This document shows positions 1 to 8,413 of a DNA stretch of 64,000 nucleotides, one piece after another. Positions within the stretch are counted from its first letter, which is position 1. Every line of letters begins with the position of its first letter. This DNA is from Labilibaculum sp. DW002 (GTDB lineage Bacteria; Bacteroidota; Bacteroidia; Bacteroidales; Marinifilaceae), in assembly GCF_029029525.1 (NCBI RefSeq), contig NZ_JAKJSC010000001.1, positions 1,958,987 to 2,022,986 of the forward strand, written 5' to 3'. A model generated the notes under the pieces. It saw only the letters and a list, made by a program, of their open reading frames with translations, was not told the origin of the DNA and ran no database searches. The translations under genes and the position numbers were made by a program.

Positions 1-1070
1 TTAATAAAAATTTGATCTATCATACTTGGGTCCGCATGAACTAAAATATCATTCTTGGGATAAGTAAATGTCAATTCAATATTCTCTTTAATTAGATCGT
101 CTTTCAACAATTTTAGCAAATTCTCAATTTTATTAACCAAGTTTACCTTTTTAAATACAGGTGCTGGAAGTAAGGTTAAATCTCTAAATTGTTCAACAAA
201 TTTGACAATCCCAGCCATTCTTTCTTCTATTATATCTAAGCCTTCTACAGTATCTTCAATTACTTCTTTGTTAATTTTCGACTGACTAATGTGTTCGCCA
301 CTATCTTGGTCGGTATACATTTCAACTAATGTAGAAATTGAAGATTTAACCGGACTTACAGAGTTCATTATTTCGTGCGTTAATACTCGAATCAATTTTT
401 GCCAAGAATCCAATTCCTTTTCATCCAGTTCATTTTTAATATTCTGGAAAGAGATTAATTTAATATTTTGGTCTGTCATTTTCAGATTACTTGCCTTCAC
501 AGATAACTGTATCAATTCATGATTCCGAGACAAGGACAATAATTTCTGTTCAGATGGTTCTAACTTCATTATATACTCCGACAATCCAAGCTGAATTCGA
601 TCCAAGTCATTGATATGACTTAAGTGAGTTTTATTAAATAATTCTTTAGCTGCTCTATTAAAAAGAGTCACTTTACCATCAGAATCGTAAGAAAGTAATC
701 CTACTCCAACATGTTCAACTAAAACTTTAAAGTATTGATTCTGATTTTCGTTTTCTATTTTAATCTTACTGATATCACTGTTTACCAAATCCAATTGTTC
801 GTACAATTCAGGGTAATCTACATTTTTTCGAGAATTGAATCGAACTGAGGTATCATTATTCCGTATCGAAGTAAAAAAAATTTCAAGATCATAGTTCAAG
901 CGATTTAATTTCCTGATTAAAAAAAATGTCTGTACAATTAATGCTAGTATTAAATTCGATACCAATAATACGTCATCATATTTAAACCAGAAAAAAGCTA
1001 GTAAAAGACAATTAATTAAAATTCCAATCACTCGAATAATTACCGTCGTATATAATTTTCTATAGATCAT
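1..1070 (-). CDS. Sensor histidine kinase, NtrB-like (3' end outside window)
   Basis: This partial gene has about 356 codons in the window and its C-terminal ATPase domain lies beyond base 1. I translated it by hand from the ATG at 1068-1070. It opens with two hydrophobic helices (about residues 7-50), then a PAS-like segment (about 110-150, containing LFNRAAKELF), then the phospho-acceptor box THEIMNSVSPVKS with His near residue 232. The sequence stops at HADPSMIDQIFI, just before the expected N-box. HEIMNS-type kinases commonly pair with sigma-54 regulators in Bacteroidota. The gene lies 9 bases downstream of the NtrC-like regulator on the same strand, so the two probably form an operon. 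The signal sensed cannot be read from the sequence. Confidence 0.88.
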   Translation of the reverse strand, partial: MIYRKLYTTVIIRVIGILINCLLLAFFWFKYDDVLLVSNLILALIVQTFFLIRKLNRLNYDLEIFFTSIRNNDTSVRFNSRKNVDYPELYEQLDLVNSDISKIKIENENQNQYFKVLVEHVGVGLLSYDSDGKVTLFNRAAKELFNKTHLSHINDLDRIQLGLSEYIMKLEPSEQKLLSLSRNHELIQLSVKASNLKMTDQNIKLISFQNIKNELDEKELDSWQKLIRVLTHEIMNSVSPVKSSISTLVEMYTDQDSGEHISQSKINKEVIEDTVEGLDIIEERMAGIVKFVEQFRDLTLLPAPVFKKVNLVNKIENLLKLLKDDLIKENIELTFTYPKNDILVHADPSMIDQIFI

Positions 1071-1079
1071 ACTAAAGGT

Positions 1080-2462
1080 TTACAGGATATTATATTTTTC
1101 AATTTTTCTATACAGCGTTTGCCTTCCAATATTCAGTTCACGCGCCACATTACTAATGTTTCCTTTATGCCTTTTTAAAGCACTATAGATTAGAATTTTT
1201 TCACCTTCTTCAAGGCTGATCGGTTTTTCACTTAAATCAATGGTAACATCACTTTCCTCCAACTGAAAATCAGCAGCCTCAAAGCTTGACTTATCAGCCA
1301 AAATAATAGCTCTTTCCATACAATGTTTTAATTCACGAATATTACCTGGCCATGAATAATTTAACAACTTGTCTTTGGCTGTTTTGCTTAAGCCGGTGTA
1401 ATTCTTACCATACTTATCTGCATATTTTTTTAAATAATGAACTGCAATTAATAAAATATCATTCCCTCTTTCTCGCAGTGGAGGCATATTAATAACTACT
1501 GTGTTAATCCGATACAATAAATCTTCTCTAAAGGCTCCTTCCTGAACTAATTTTAAGATCTCTGCATTTGTTGCAGATATTAGTCTCATATCGACATTCT
1601 CCTCCTTATTTGAACCAAGAGAAATTACGATCCTATTTTGCAAGACTGATAGTAATTTAGCTTGCATCGCTTGAGACAGGTTCCCAATTTCATCTAAAAA
1701 TATCGTACCTCCAGAAGCTGCTTGAAATCGCCCTATTCGATCCTCTTTTGCATCGGTAAAAGATCCTTTTACGTGCCCGAACAATTCACTTTCAAAAATC
1801 GATTCACTTAAAGCTCCCAAGTCTACGTTCATAAAAACTTGATCTTTTCTTTCTGACTGATTATGTATTTCTCTTGCTACAATTTCCTTACCAGTACCGT
1901 TTTCACCAAGAATTAAAACATTTGCTTCGGTTATAGCGACCTTATTTATAAGTTCATAAACATTTTTAATTGCCTTCGACTCCCCAATCATTTTAATTGC
2001 TGGTTGATTTAAATCTGCCGTTAACAATTTCCGATGTTGATTAGAATGTTCTAACTCTAATTTGGTTCGGGAAAGCTCAACTCCACATTTTAAGGTTGCC
2101 AACAACTTTTTGTTATCCCAAGGCTTTAAAATAAAATCAGTGGCTCCATGTTTCATTGATTCTACCGCAAGATTTACATCGCCATAAGCGGTAAATAAAA
2201 TTACAACTGTTCGTTTACTAATTTTTCGTATTTGCTTTAACCAATACAACCCTTCATTTCCTGTATTCACACCTGCTGCAAAATTCATATCCAACAATAC
2301 AACATCAAATTCGTTTTGACGCATAAGGTCCGGAATTTGATTAGGATTATTGCACGTAACCAGTTCTTCAAAATGATGCTTTAAAAAAAGTTGCAATGAT
2401 TTTAATACACTTTTATTATCATCTGTTATGAGAAGTTTGCCTTTTTTTTTCATTGGGGTCAA
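1080..2462 (-). CDS. Sigma-54-dependent response regulator, NtrC family
   Basis: This 460-residue protein has the full NtrC layout. The receiver (about 8-125) has the acidic pair D14/D15, phospho-acceptor D58, T91 and K113. The AAA+ domain (about 155-390) has Walker A GENGTGKE at 186-193 and Walker B TIFLDEIG at 253-260. A Fis-type helix-turn-helix ends the protein (NISNVARELNIGRQTLYRK). The loop that contacts sigma-54, canonically GAFTGA, reads GSFTDA at 233-238. The protein should activate transcription from -24/-12 promoters when phosphorylated by the kinase encoded 9 bases downstream. The divergent ABC exporter is a plausible target. A start at Met4 (2453) is also possible. Confidence 0.93.
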   Translation of the reverse strand: MTPMKKKGKLLITDDNKSVLKSLQLFLKHHFEELVTCNNPNQIPDLMRQNEFDVVLLDMNFAAGVNTGNEGLYWLKQIRKISKRTVVILFTAYGDVNLAVESMKHGATDFILKPWDNKKLLATLKCGVELSRTKLELEHSNQHRKLLTADLNQPAIKMIGESKAIKNVYELINKVAITEANVLILGENGTGKEIVAREIHNQSERKDQVFMNVDLGALSESIFESELFGHVKGSFTDAKEDRIGRFQAASGGTIFLDEIGNLSQAMQAKLLSVLQNRIVISLGSNKEENVDMRLISATNAEILKLVQEGAFREDLLYRINTVVINMPPLRERGNDILLIAVHYLKKYADKYGKNYTGLSKTAKDKLLNYSWPGNIRELKHCMERAIILADKSSFEAADFQLEESDVTIDLSEKPISLEEGEKILIYSALKRHKGNISNVARELNIGRQTLYRKIEKYNIL

Positions 2463-2628
2463 TATGAACGTAACGATTTTCGAATAAAATTAAGTCAAAT
2501 TGATAAGGTAAAAAATCTATTGTTCCAATTTGATACAATTATTGGATGATTTTGAAACACTTTGTAAAACGAAATTAGTAAAATAATTACGCTAGACGCT
2601 TAATATCAGCGTATTAAGTATGATGGCA

Positions 2629-2636
2629 CAAATATA
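2629..2636 (-). promoter_or_regulatory. Candidate -7 box (TATATTTG) for the response regulator/kinase operon
   Basis: On the minus strand the sequence reads TATATTTG, an exact match to the Bacteroidota -7 consensus TAnnTTTG. It is about 170 bases upstream of the regulator start. On the plus strand the same spot includes TGGCAC (2624-2629), which resembles half of a sigma-54 -24 element, but the -12 half is poor. Confidence 0.35.
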
Positions 2637-2671
2637 GATTATTCTTATCCATATTATCAAAACCAGTAAAC

Positions 2672-3385
2672 ATGATAAAAACAGACAATCTAAACAAATC
2701 ATTTAGAACCGCCGAAGTAGAAACTTTAGCGCTATCGAATGTAAATCTATCTATAAAAAAAGGCGAATTTGTTGCTATAATGGGCCCATCGGGATGTGGA
2801 AAATCGACCTTGCTCAACATTATTGGCTTATTAGATAAGCCTTCGAACGGAAAATTTCAATTTATAGAAAGCGAAGTATCAACATATTCCGAAAAACAAA
2901 GAACCCTACTACGTAAAATGAACATTGGTTTTGTTTTCCAAAGTTTTAATTTAATTGATGAACTAAGTGTTTTCGAGAATGTAGAACTTCCTTTAGTCTA
3001 TCAAAAAATTTCAGCTAAGGAGCGCAAGAAAAAAGTCGAGGCGGTCTTAAAAAGAGTTCAGTTAGATCATAGATACAAACATTATCCTCAACAACTATCA
3101 GGTGGACAACAACAACGAGTTGCCATTGCACGAGCTGTTGTAGCCAACCCCAACTTAATATTAGCCGATGAACCAACAGGAAATTTAGATTCTGCAAACG
3201 GAAAAGAAGTTATGGATTTACTCTCACAACTCAACCAGGAAGGCACTACTATTGTGATGGTAACACACTCTATATCCGATGCCGATAGAGCAGACCGAAT
3301 CATTCAACTTTTCGATGGTCATTTGGTTAGCGAAAACCATAAAAAGAAAGTAACTATTGTAAAACAGAACTCAGAAGTATTATAA
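2672..3385 (+). CDS. ABC transporter ATP-binding protein, LolD/MacB family
   Basis: This 237-residue ATPase has every expected ABC motif: Walker A GPSGCGKST at 38-46, a Q-loop in FVFQSFNLID near 90, the signature LSGGQQQR at 142-149, Walker B LILADEPTGNLD at 162-173, and a switch His in VMVTHS. The sequence class matches LolD/MacB/FtsE ATPases, which pair with FtsX-like permeases. The permease gene starts 11 bases downstream, so the two form one exporter. The substrate is unknown. In this family it may be lipoproteins, peptides or antimicrobials, and some members work as mechanotransmission devices rather than pumps. The divergent sigma-54 two-component system is a likely regulator. Confidence 0.93.
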   Translation: MIKTDNLNKSFRTAEVETLALSNVNLSIKKGEFVAIMGPSGCGKSTLLNIIGLLDKPSNGKFQFIESEVSTYSEKQRTLLRKMNIGFVFQSFNLIDELSVFENVELPLVYQKISAKERKKKVEAVLKRVQLDHRYKHYPQQLSGGQQQRVAIARAVVANPNLILADEPTGNLDSANGKEVMDLLSQLNQEGTTIVMVTHSISDADRADRIIQLFDGHLVSENHKKKVTIVKQNSEVL

Positions 3386-3396
3386 TTCGTAAAATC

Positions 3397-5742
3397 ATGT
3401 TTCTATTCAATCTTAAAATTGCTTACCAAAACCTCATCCGAAACAAAGGATACAGTTTCATCAATATATTTGGCTTAGCCATAGGCATGGCCTGCACCAT
3501 ACTACTGCTATTGTGGGTAAACCACGAAATGAGTTTCGATAAATTTCACAAAAAAGACAAACAACTTTTCCAAATTGTAAACTGGCAAACCTACAGTGGA
3601 CAAGAGTATGGATGGGGAAGTATTCCCGGGAAACTTGTTGATGCTTTAAAAGAGGAAATTCCAGAGATTGTAAGGGGTACAAACTACAATGGATGGGGTG
3701 ATAATTCACTAGTATTTATAAATGGGATTAAAAACTATGAAAAGGTAATGCATGCTGATGCGGACTTTTTCCAGATGTTTTCGTTCCCCTTACTAAAAGG
3801 TTCACCTGATAAAGTATTTGAAGATCCATTTTCATTGGTTATTTCCGAGAAAATGGCAAAAAAATACTTTGGTGATAAAGATCCGATCGGGCAAGTTGTT
3901 CAGTTTGATACAAAATACGACCTCACCATTACGGGAGTATTAAAAAATCTGCCTTCCAACTCTAATTTTAAATTTGATTTTATTGCACCATTTAAATTTA
4001 AAAAGAAAGAATGGAAATATTGGGAAAACTGGGGTAGCCATACCTATTCTGGTTTTGTTGAATTAGATGCAAATGCAAACCCTGATACTGTAAGTGAAAA
4101 ACTACGTACTTTTTATGTAGATAATGTAGATCCTGAGTCTACTGAAAGAATATCATTATTCCCAGTAAGCAAAACTCATTTATACTCTTTGGAAGGCAAA
4201 GAAACAAATTTGAAAAACATTCGCATTTTTTTAATTATAGCCCTATTTATATTGCTGATTGCTTGTTTTAACTTTATGAATCTTTCTACCGCAAGAGCTT
4301 CTAAAAGAGCGAAAGAGATTGGCTTAAAAAAGGCAATAGGCTCTTCTAAACCACAGTTAATCTGGCAATTCCTTTTTGAATCGGTACTGGTCTCTTTTAT
4401 CGCAATTAATTTTGCAATTATATTGGTTCGACTATTTATTCCTGAATTCAACAGTATCCTCGGACAGCGCTTGCAATTGAATTATACCGACTGGAAATTT
4501 CTTAGCATTATGCTTTCAGTTGTGCTATTTACCGGACTATTTGCCGGTGCTTATCCTGCTTTTTACATTACTTCGTACAAAACAATTGAAGTTCTAAAAG
4601 GAGTTACAAGTTCTGGAAAAAAAGCTACGGCTTTCCGAAAGGTATTAGTCGTTCTCCAATTTACACTAACTGTTTTTCTACTTATCTGCACTCTTACCAT
4701 TACTCTTCAAACAAAATATTTGAAAACAGCTTCGACTGGAATCGATAAATCGAACGTTGCTTTCGTAGTTCTAAACGGAAATATGAATGAAAATCGTGAA
4801 AGCATAAAAGAAGAGTTATCAAAGGATCCTAGTATTTTGTGCTCAACTTTTGGTTCCGATCTGCCAACAAGTCTTGGCAGTAATGGTGGTGGATATGAAT
4901 GGAATAATGACGAAACAACAAAAGATGTTTTGGTTCACATGTATTATTCAGATCCAGATTTTATTGATGTATATAAAACCCCATTGGTTGAAGGTCGTTT
5001 TTTTAATAAAGATCACTTTGAAGCCGATTCTCTTACATTAGTGATAAACGAAACATTTGCTAAAATGATTAACCAGAATTCGGTTATTGATAATACTATT
5101 GTGCATTGGGGATCAAATAAACGAATAATTGGTGTTGTAAAAGATTTCAATTTTAGAGGTTTACAGCAAAAAATTGGTCCAATGGCCTTCATACCATCAT
5201 ATCATTATAATTTTCTAGCGGTTAAAATCGAAACAAATAGTAACAGTAGGTCCTTGGCACATATTGAAAAAGTTTGCCAAAAATACAATCCAGGATTTCC
5301 AACAATTATTAATTTCTTAGAAGACAATTACACGTCCCAATACAAAGAGGAAGATAGTACCATTGCTATTCTAAAGTATTTTACGATTCTTACCATTCTT
5401 ATTTCCTGCCTTGGTTTATTTGGCTTAGCCTCGTTTATGGCCGAAGAAAAAACAAAAGAAATTGGAGTACGAAAAGTATTGGGAGCAACTGTTTATAATT
5501 TGGTTGCACTATTTTCCAAAGAATTTACAAAATGGGTTATCCTGGCAAATATTATAGCATGGCCAATTGCATGGTACATTATGGATTATTATTTAAGCAA
5601 GTATGCTTTCCATATTGATATGCCATGGTGGGTGTTTTTATCGGTTGCCATGCTGGTTTTTGCAATTTCCATTATTACAGTTGCTTACCAGAGTTGGAAA
5701 TCTGCAACTCAAAACCCAATAAAAAGTTTGAAGTACGAATAA
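3397..5742 (+). CDS. FtsX-like ABC transporter permease (MacB-type, duplicated)
   Basis: This 781-residue inner-membrane permease has the N-terminal anchor typical of the family (NLIRNKGYSFINIFGLAIG, about residues 12-42). A MacB-type periplasmic core follows (about 45-265), then three helices (about 275-400), a second helix plus periplasmic block (about 420-660), and three C-terminal helices (about 665-775). Both cytoplasmic segments carry the conserved KEIG(L/V)(K/R)K motif, in AKEIGLKKAIGSS and TKEIGVRKVLGAT. The duplicated architecture at about 780 residues is typical of Bacteroidota. It partners with the ATPase 11 bases upstream. A strong hairpin terminator follows the gene. Confidence 0.92.
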   Translation: MFLFNLKIAYQNLIRNKGYSFINIFGLAIGMACTILLLLWVNHEMSFDKFHKKDKQLFQIVNWQTYSGQEYGWGSIPGKLVDALKEEIPEIVRGTNYNGWGDNSLVFINGIKNYEKVMHADADFFQMFSFPLLKGSPDKVFEDPFSLVISEKMAKKYFGDKDPIGQVVQFDTKYDLTITGVLKNLPSNSNFKFDFIAPFKFKKKEWKYWENWGSHTYSGFVELDANANPDTVSEKLRTFYVDNVDPESTERISLFPVSKTHLYSLEGKETNLKNIRIFLIIALFILLIACFNFMNLSTARASKRAKEIGLKKAIGSSKPQLIWQFLFESVLVSFIAINFAIILVRLFIPEFNSILGQRLQLNYTDWKFLSIMLSVVLFTGLFAGAYPAFYITSYKTIEVLKGVTSSGKKATAFRKVLVVLQFTLTVFLLICTLTITLQTKYLKTASTGIDKSNVAFVVLNGNMNENRESIKEELSKDPSILCSTFGSDLPTSLGSNGGGYEWNNDETTKDVLVHMYYSDPDFIDVYKTPLVEGRFFNKDHFEADSLTLVINETFAKMINQNSVIDNTIVHWGSNKRIIGVVKDFNFRGLQQKIGPMAFIPSYHYNFLAVKIETNSNSRSLAHIEKVCQKYNPGFPTIINFLEDNYTSQYKEEDSTIAILKYFTILTILISCLGLFGLASFMAEEKTKEIGVRKVLGATVYNLVALFSKEFTKWVILANIIAWPIAWYIMDYYLSKYAFHIDMPWWVFLSVAMLVFAISIITVAYQSWKSATQNPIKSLKYE

Positions 5743-5764
5743 TTAACATATCCTTTTAAACACA

Positions 5765-5798
5765 AAAACCGTCTAAGAAATCATTCCTAGACGGTTTT
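5765..5798. terminator. Bidirectional intrinsic terminator
   Basis: An 11-bp perfect stem (AAAACCGTCTA / TAGACGGTTTT) with a 12-base loop is followed on the plus strand by a T-rich run. It lies between the convergent ABC permease gene and the TPR-protein gene and can serve both. Confidence 0.8.
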
Positions 5799-5815
5799 AT
5801 TATTTTTTTATCAAT

Positions 5816-6862
5816 CTACTTCTGAACCAACATCGCCTCAAATACGTTCACCCATTCTAAAAAATCAGGATAAACTTTTTCCCCATTTTCAATAGTTTGA
5901 GTTTTAAGAAATTCTTTGAGTTTTTTCTTTCCACCTTTATTTAGAAGAAACTCGATAAAAGCTGCTCCTACTGGATAACTTAAATTTCGCTCATATTTTA
6001 ACGGTTCTTCCCATAATTCGAAAAATGAAAATTGATCATTTGTAACTCGATCTCGGGCGAATTGAAGTAAATTTTTATCATTCTGATCAATATAAACACC
6101 TAAACCCTCCTTAATAATCATCGAGGTAAATTTAGGTTGCAATGACCTATTGCTCATCATATGGCATAACTCATATTCATTTTCCTCTGCATAATAAACA
6201 TTGACAATAGCCAAATCAGCATTTGAAAAACCAAGTTGCCTATCTAATTTTCGAAAAGCTTCATTTCTATCCGTCCAAATAAACAAATCGATCTTCTTTG
6301 TTGGCTTTGCATTTAATAAAGTAACGATTCTGTTGTAATTCACAATTGCCTTTTGCATATACTCTCCTGCATTCTTTAACTTCTTTTTATCCTGAAAATG
6401 AAAACGGATATTATCAGATTCGATAAGCTCCCAGGCTTTATAATAGATATCTTCTTGAAACAAGCGCAAATATTTATTTGCATATCTATTACCATCCCTA
6501 GATCCTCTGACATTCTGACATTCTTTTAGGTATGCAACGGCCTTTTGTTTTTCTCCACGTGTAAAATAACACTTTGCTAAATAAGCTTTACTCAACCCTC
6601 TAACATCATCTGAAACATTCTCCAATTCAATTGCTTTTTCCAAATAAGGAATCGCTTTTTCAAATTGCTTTGAATTCGTATATGCTCGACCTAAAATAGA
6701 ATTCAAATGAGAATCTGAGGCATTTTCTTTTAGCATTAATTGTGCTTTTTCAATTAACTGATCGTATTTTCCTTTCGAAAATAATTTCTTTAATTCTTTA
6801 CTCTGCCCTATGGAGCTAAACTGAAAAAGGATAAATAAAAAAGTAATAAATATTTTAATCAT
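5816..6862 (-). CDS. Exported TPR protein with degenerate metallopeptidase-like domain
   Basis: This 348-residue protein starts with a signal peptide (about residues 1-20, ending SSIGQS), so it is probably periplasmic. Residues about 22-130 form TPR-like helical pairs, for example NSILGRAYTNSKQFEKAI and AKCYFTRGEKQKAVAYL. The C-terminal half resembles gluzincin peptidase-MA domains. It has Y230-E-L-C-H234, where HExxH is expected, and KEGLGVY with E252 18 residues later, the normal spacing for the third zinc ligand. The first His is replaced by Tyr, so zinc binding is doubtful and the domain may be a scaffold. It is a single-gene unit. The terminal Gln-Lys tail shows no sorting signal. Confidence 0.7.
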   Translation of the reverse strand: MIKIFITFLFILFQFSSIGQSKELKKLFSKGKYDQLIEKAQLMLKENASDSHLNSILGRAYTNSKQFEKAIPYLEKAIELENVSDDVRGLSKAYLAKCYFTRGEKQKAVAYLKECQNVRGSRDGNRYANKYLRLFQEDIYYKAWELIESDNIRFHFQDKKKLKNAGEYMQKAIVNYNRIVTLLNAKPTKKIDLFIWTDRNEAFRKLDRQLGFSNADLAIVNVYYAEENEYELCHMMSNRSLQPKFTSMIIKEGLGVYIDQNDKNLLQFARDRVTNDQFSFFELWEEPLKYERNLSYPVGAAFIEFLLNKGGKKKLKEFLKTQTIENGEKVYPDFLEWVNVFEAMLVQK

Positions 6863-6994
6863 GCTAAAATTAAGTTTAGGTTCTTATAATTACTTCACAA
6901 TACAGTAAAATGTAAAAAACAATCTGATTTCATTGATCAATAATCATTCCATAAAAACAAATTGTTCTAATGTACCTATTTTGTCATAAAAAAA

Positions 6995-7035
6995 GAGGTT
7001 CATTAAAAAGAATAAACTTCCTTTTAACGAACCTC
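6995..7035 (-). terminator. Intrinsic terminator after the PepSY gene
   Basis: A long hairpin with GAGGTTC / GAACCTC at its base and mostly paired A/T above lies 17 bases after the minus-strand stop codon. On the minus strand it is followed by a run of seven T. Confidence 0.75.
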
Positions 7036-7052
7036 AATATCATTAATCTAAA

Positions 7053-7598
7053 CTATAAAAAGAACAGGAAAGGTATAATAATACCAATGGCAATTAGCCA
7101 TTTACCTCGCCCTGCAATACCTTTTTTGCCAGGAACAATAAACATACCCGAGAGTGCAAAAATAAGCATGGCAACGGCAAATATATCAGCCATCAGAGTC
7201 CAACCTTTTTTACTGTTGTAATGCAGCTTGTTCATAAAATACACCCATTCTTTTTTCTCATATACCTCGAAGGATAGCTTACCATTTACAGGATTATAAC
7301 TTCCTAAGCCTCCCTTGATATATATATTATAAGAATCATCTTCTGGTATTATTCTATTTAAAGAATATTCTGTAATATTTTCTTTCCAATAGCTAGTCAG
7401 CTTATCTGGGGATAAACTTGAAGCCAATTGCATCGTTTTATATTCCGTTTTATAGGCAGGGTCTTCATCATTCTTTTTATGATTCAGGATAATTCCTGAA
7501 ATCGCATAAATTAGTGTTATTCCCACAAAGAAATAGCCTAAATCACGGTGAATAAACCGAAGCCACTTTCTTATATTTTTCTTACTCCACAACTTCAT
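7053..7598 (-). CDS. PepSY-associated transmembrane protein
   Basis: This 181-residue membrane protein opens like PepSY-TM proteins: a basic amphipathic stretch (KKNIRKWLRFIHRDLGYF) then a helix (about 21-41, ending GIILNH). A periplasmic segment of about 80 residues includes LHYNSKKGWT. Two C-terminal helices follow (about 130-150 and 163-181). PepSY-TM proteins are often linked to iron/siderophore uptake or periplasmic redox and protease control. Its start overlaps the end of the upstream lipoprotein gene by 17 bases, which implies translational coupling and joint function. The protein ends abruptly in a hydrophobic helix, shorter than large multi-helix PepSY-TM proteins. Confidence 0.8.
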   Translation of the reverse strand: MKLWSKKNIRKWLRFIHRDLGYFFVGITLIYAISGIILNHKKNDEDPAYKTEYKTMQLASSLSPDKLTSYWKENITEYSLNRIIPEDDSYNIYIKGGLGSYNPVNGKLSFEVYEKKEWVYFMNKLHYNSKKGWTLMADIFAVAMLIFALSGMFIVPGKKGIAGRGKWLIAIGIIIPFLFFL

Positions 7599-8100
7599 AA
7601 TCTGTTCCGTCTACATAATAAATTGCATAGTAATCTTTATTGTTGGCTTTCATCCAATCGCGCATTTCTTTAATGTTAGCCATTTCAGAACTACAATGTC
7701 CGCTTTCAGTTTCTCCTTTGTGTTTCTCAAGCACTTCCGTTTCCCACTCATTTATTGAAGCCTCATCCAGGCGCTTTTCTCTTAGCGTACCAGCCACTTT
7801 AATATCATTCCCTGCAATTTCCTTATTAAAGCCTTCCAAATCACCTGTTGCTTCTACTCTAAGAGACAGGTTACCTTCAGCATTTTTTAAAATACAACGC
7901 TTGCCCGAGTGTGCACATACATGATTGACCAATCCTTTAAAGGCAACTTCTTTTCCAACCATTTGATCTGCTACTACCATCAATTCATCAATAGAATAAA
8001 CAGTTTGACTTGCTTGTTTTGTTTCTTTATTAGTCTCTTTTTGCTTCATATTACATGATATGAATAGCAAACTAACTACAAAAATGCTTAAGTACTTCAT
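7582..8100 (-). CDS. Lipoprotein with OB-fold-like domain and Cys/His motifs
   Basis: This 172-residue lipoprotein has a short signal peptide and a lipobox ending at Cys16 (LLFISC). After a Lys/Thr-rich linker there is a beta-rich, OB-fold-like segment (about 35-110: VGKEVAFKGLVNHVC, KVAGTLREKR). It contains a VCAHSGKRC motif, and HCSSEM occurs near residue 135. The paired Cys and His suggest metal or redox binding; that is inference. Similar small OB-fold lipoproteins occur beside PepSY membrane proteins in Bacteroidota. The stop codon overlaps the PepSY gene. No firm family name is assigned. Confidence 0.7.
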   Translation of the reverse strand: MKYLSIFVVSLLFISCNMKQKETNKETKQASQTVYSIDELMVVADQMVGKEVAFKGLVNHVCAHSGKRCILKNAEGNLSLRVEATGDLEGFNKEIAGNDIKVAGTLREKRLDEASINEWETEVLEKHKGETESGHCSSEMANIKEMRDWMKANNKDYYAIYYVDGTDYEVVE

Positions 8101-8413
8101 AATTAAACTTTTTAGGATTATTAATTGTTTGTTTGGTTTTTACAAACTTATGATTAGCAAGGCGCAAAAACAAGAGAAATAACATTTCTTTAACAAAAAA
8201 CCAGAACCAAAAAATCAGTTAATAATTAGGCCTAATTCCTTGTCCTTAATGATTTTAAATAAGAATGCTTTTTCAAACATTAGATATTAACCTAAAAAAA
8301 ACCACCTTTCATGCAAGTATAGTAACCATTCACAAGAAATGCCGTACTATAAGCGACATCATTAAAAGCTTAATTTCATTTGTTGATTTAGATTTTACAG
8401 ACCTCGATATATT
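8101..8413. other. Intergenic region upstream of the signalling operon
   Basis: These 313 bases separate the minus-strand lipoprotein gene from the plus-strand hybrid kinase and should hold both promoters. The one clear element is a perfect 14-base palindrome, AATTAGGCCTAATT, at 8225-8238, a possible operator. Reading frames in the last 150 bases overlap the kinase start in another frame and look like chance. Confidence 0.6.
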
